DNA of 5,293 nt, from assembly GCA_031284225.1 (NCBI GenBank), contig JAITAH010000187.1, forward strand, positions 1-5,293. The letters are read 5' to 3'. Below the pieces are notes generated by a model, which worked only from the letters and a program-made list of their open reading frames with translations, had not been told where the DNA came from and searched no databases. Positions within the stretch are counted from its first letter, which is position 1. Each line of letters opens with the position of its first letter. The stretch comes from Dysgonamonadaceae bacterium. GTDB lineage: Bacteria > Bacteroidota > Bacteroidia > Bacteroidales > Azobacteroidaceae. This document shows positions 5,099 through 5,293 of this stretch, in pieces. A program made the position numbers and the translations under genes.

Positions 5099-5293
5099 AT
5101 GTACAAATTAATTAGAAAAATTATGAAAACGACAGGAATTAAGACTATCATGTTTTTGGTTTTTGCAGCAATAACCATTGTAAATGTAAATGCTCAAACC
5201 ATTACCGTAAAAGGTAAGGTAACAGACGCTGCGGATGGAACGGCAATATCTTTCTGTTCGGTAAATATTGAAGGAACTGCCAATGGAACTTTG
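5099..5293 (+). CDS. Exported protein with CarboxypepD_reg-like N-terminus, probably TonB-linked outer-membrane receptor (partial)
   Basis: Sixty-five codons are open to the window edge, so only the N-terminus is visible. Residues from Met9 (start at 5123) give a textbook signal peptide: a basic n-region, the hydrophobic stretch TIMFLVFAAITIV, then NVNA before a likely cleavage ahead of Gln. The mature start, ITVKGKVTDAADGTAISFCSVNIEGTANGTL, is the beginning of a carboxypeptidase-regulatory-like beta-sandwich (GxVxD...G..i..a.V.i.GT..Gt). In Bacteroidota this domain commonly leads SusC/RagA-type and other TonB-dependent receptors that import glycans or metal complexes. It also leads some non-receptor surface proteins (for example DUF5686 proteins), so the receptor call is an inference. 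ATG at 5099 is the first start after an in-frame stop; 5123 is equally plausible and gives a shorter, more typical n-region. It is divergent from the thioredoxin-like gene. Confidence 0.7.
   Translation, partial: MYKLIRKIMKTTGIKTIMFLVFAAITIVNVNAQTITVKGKVTDAADGTAISFCSVNIEGTANGTL

Overview
The window looks like chromosomal DNA from a Bacteroidales (Bacteroidota) member. Four things point there. The transketolase has the Bacteroidota form of the thiamine-diphosphate motif (SDGGVQEE). The bifunctional-nuclease protein carries a C-terminal UVR motif. Several intergenic sites match the Bacteroides sigma-ABfr promoter pattern (TTTG, about 20 bases, TAnnTTTG). Start codons sit behind A/T-rich leaders with no Shine-Dalgarno sequence. 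A signal-peptide protein with a carboxypeptidase-regulatory-like N-terminus, typical of TonB-linked outer-membrane proteins, runs off the right edge. No species is claimed.

Layout. Positions 4-1499 hold two plus-strand genes overlapping by ATGA: a BFN/DUF151 protein with a UVR tail, then an aldo/keto reductase. They converge, with only 4 bases between stop codons, on a minus-strand pair: transketolase (3982 to 1958) and ribose-5-phosphate isomerase B (1956 to 1504), which are 1 base apart. These two enzymes belong to the non-oxidative pentose phosphate pathway and almost certainly form one operon, with a promoter candidate at about 4020-4053. The 251-base gap from 3983 to 4233 holds that promoter, a tandem heptamer array (4053-4087), a short GC-rich patch and a stem-loop terminator (4171-4217).

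Next is a minus-strand gene (4716 to 4234) for an exported thioredoxin-fold protein whose CXXC cysteines are both replaced. Its promoter (4825-4856) is the best sigma-ABfr match in the window. The predicted leader of about 100 nt is almost entirely three consecutive stem-loops, followed by a three-codon ORF whose stop overlaps the gene's start. An AT-rich divergent region follows, with a near-perfect long inverted repeat and -7-like boxes. The truncated plus-strand exported protein starts at 5099.

The metabolic genes at 4-3982 are ordinary. The parts most worth a second look are the cysteine-less thioredoxin-like gene with its structured leader, and the two intergenic repeat structures. No mobile element, CRISPR array, tRNA or rRNA was seen.
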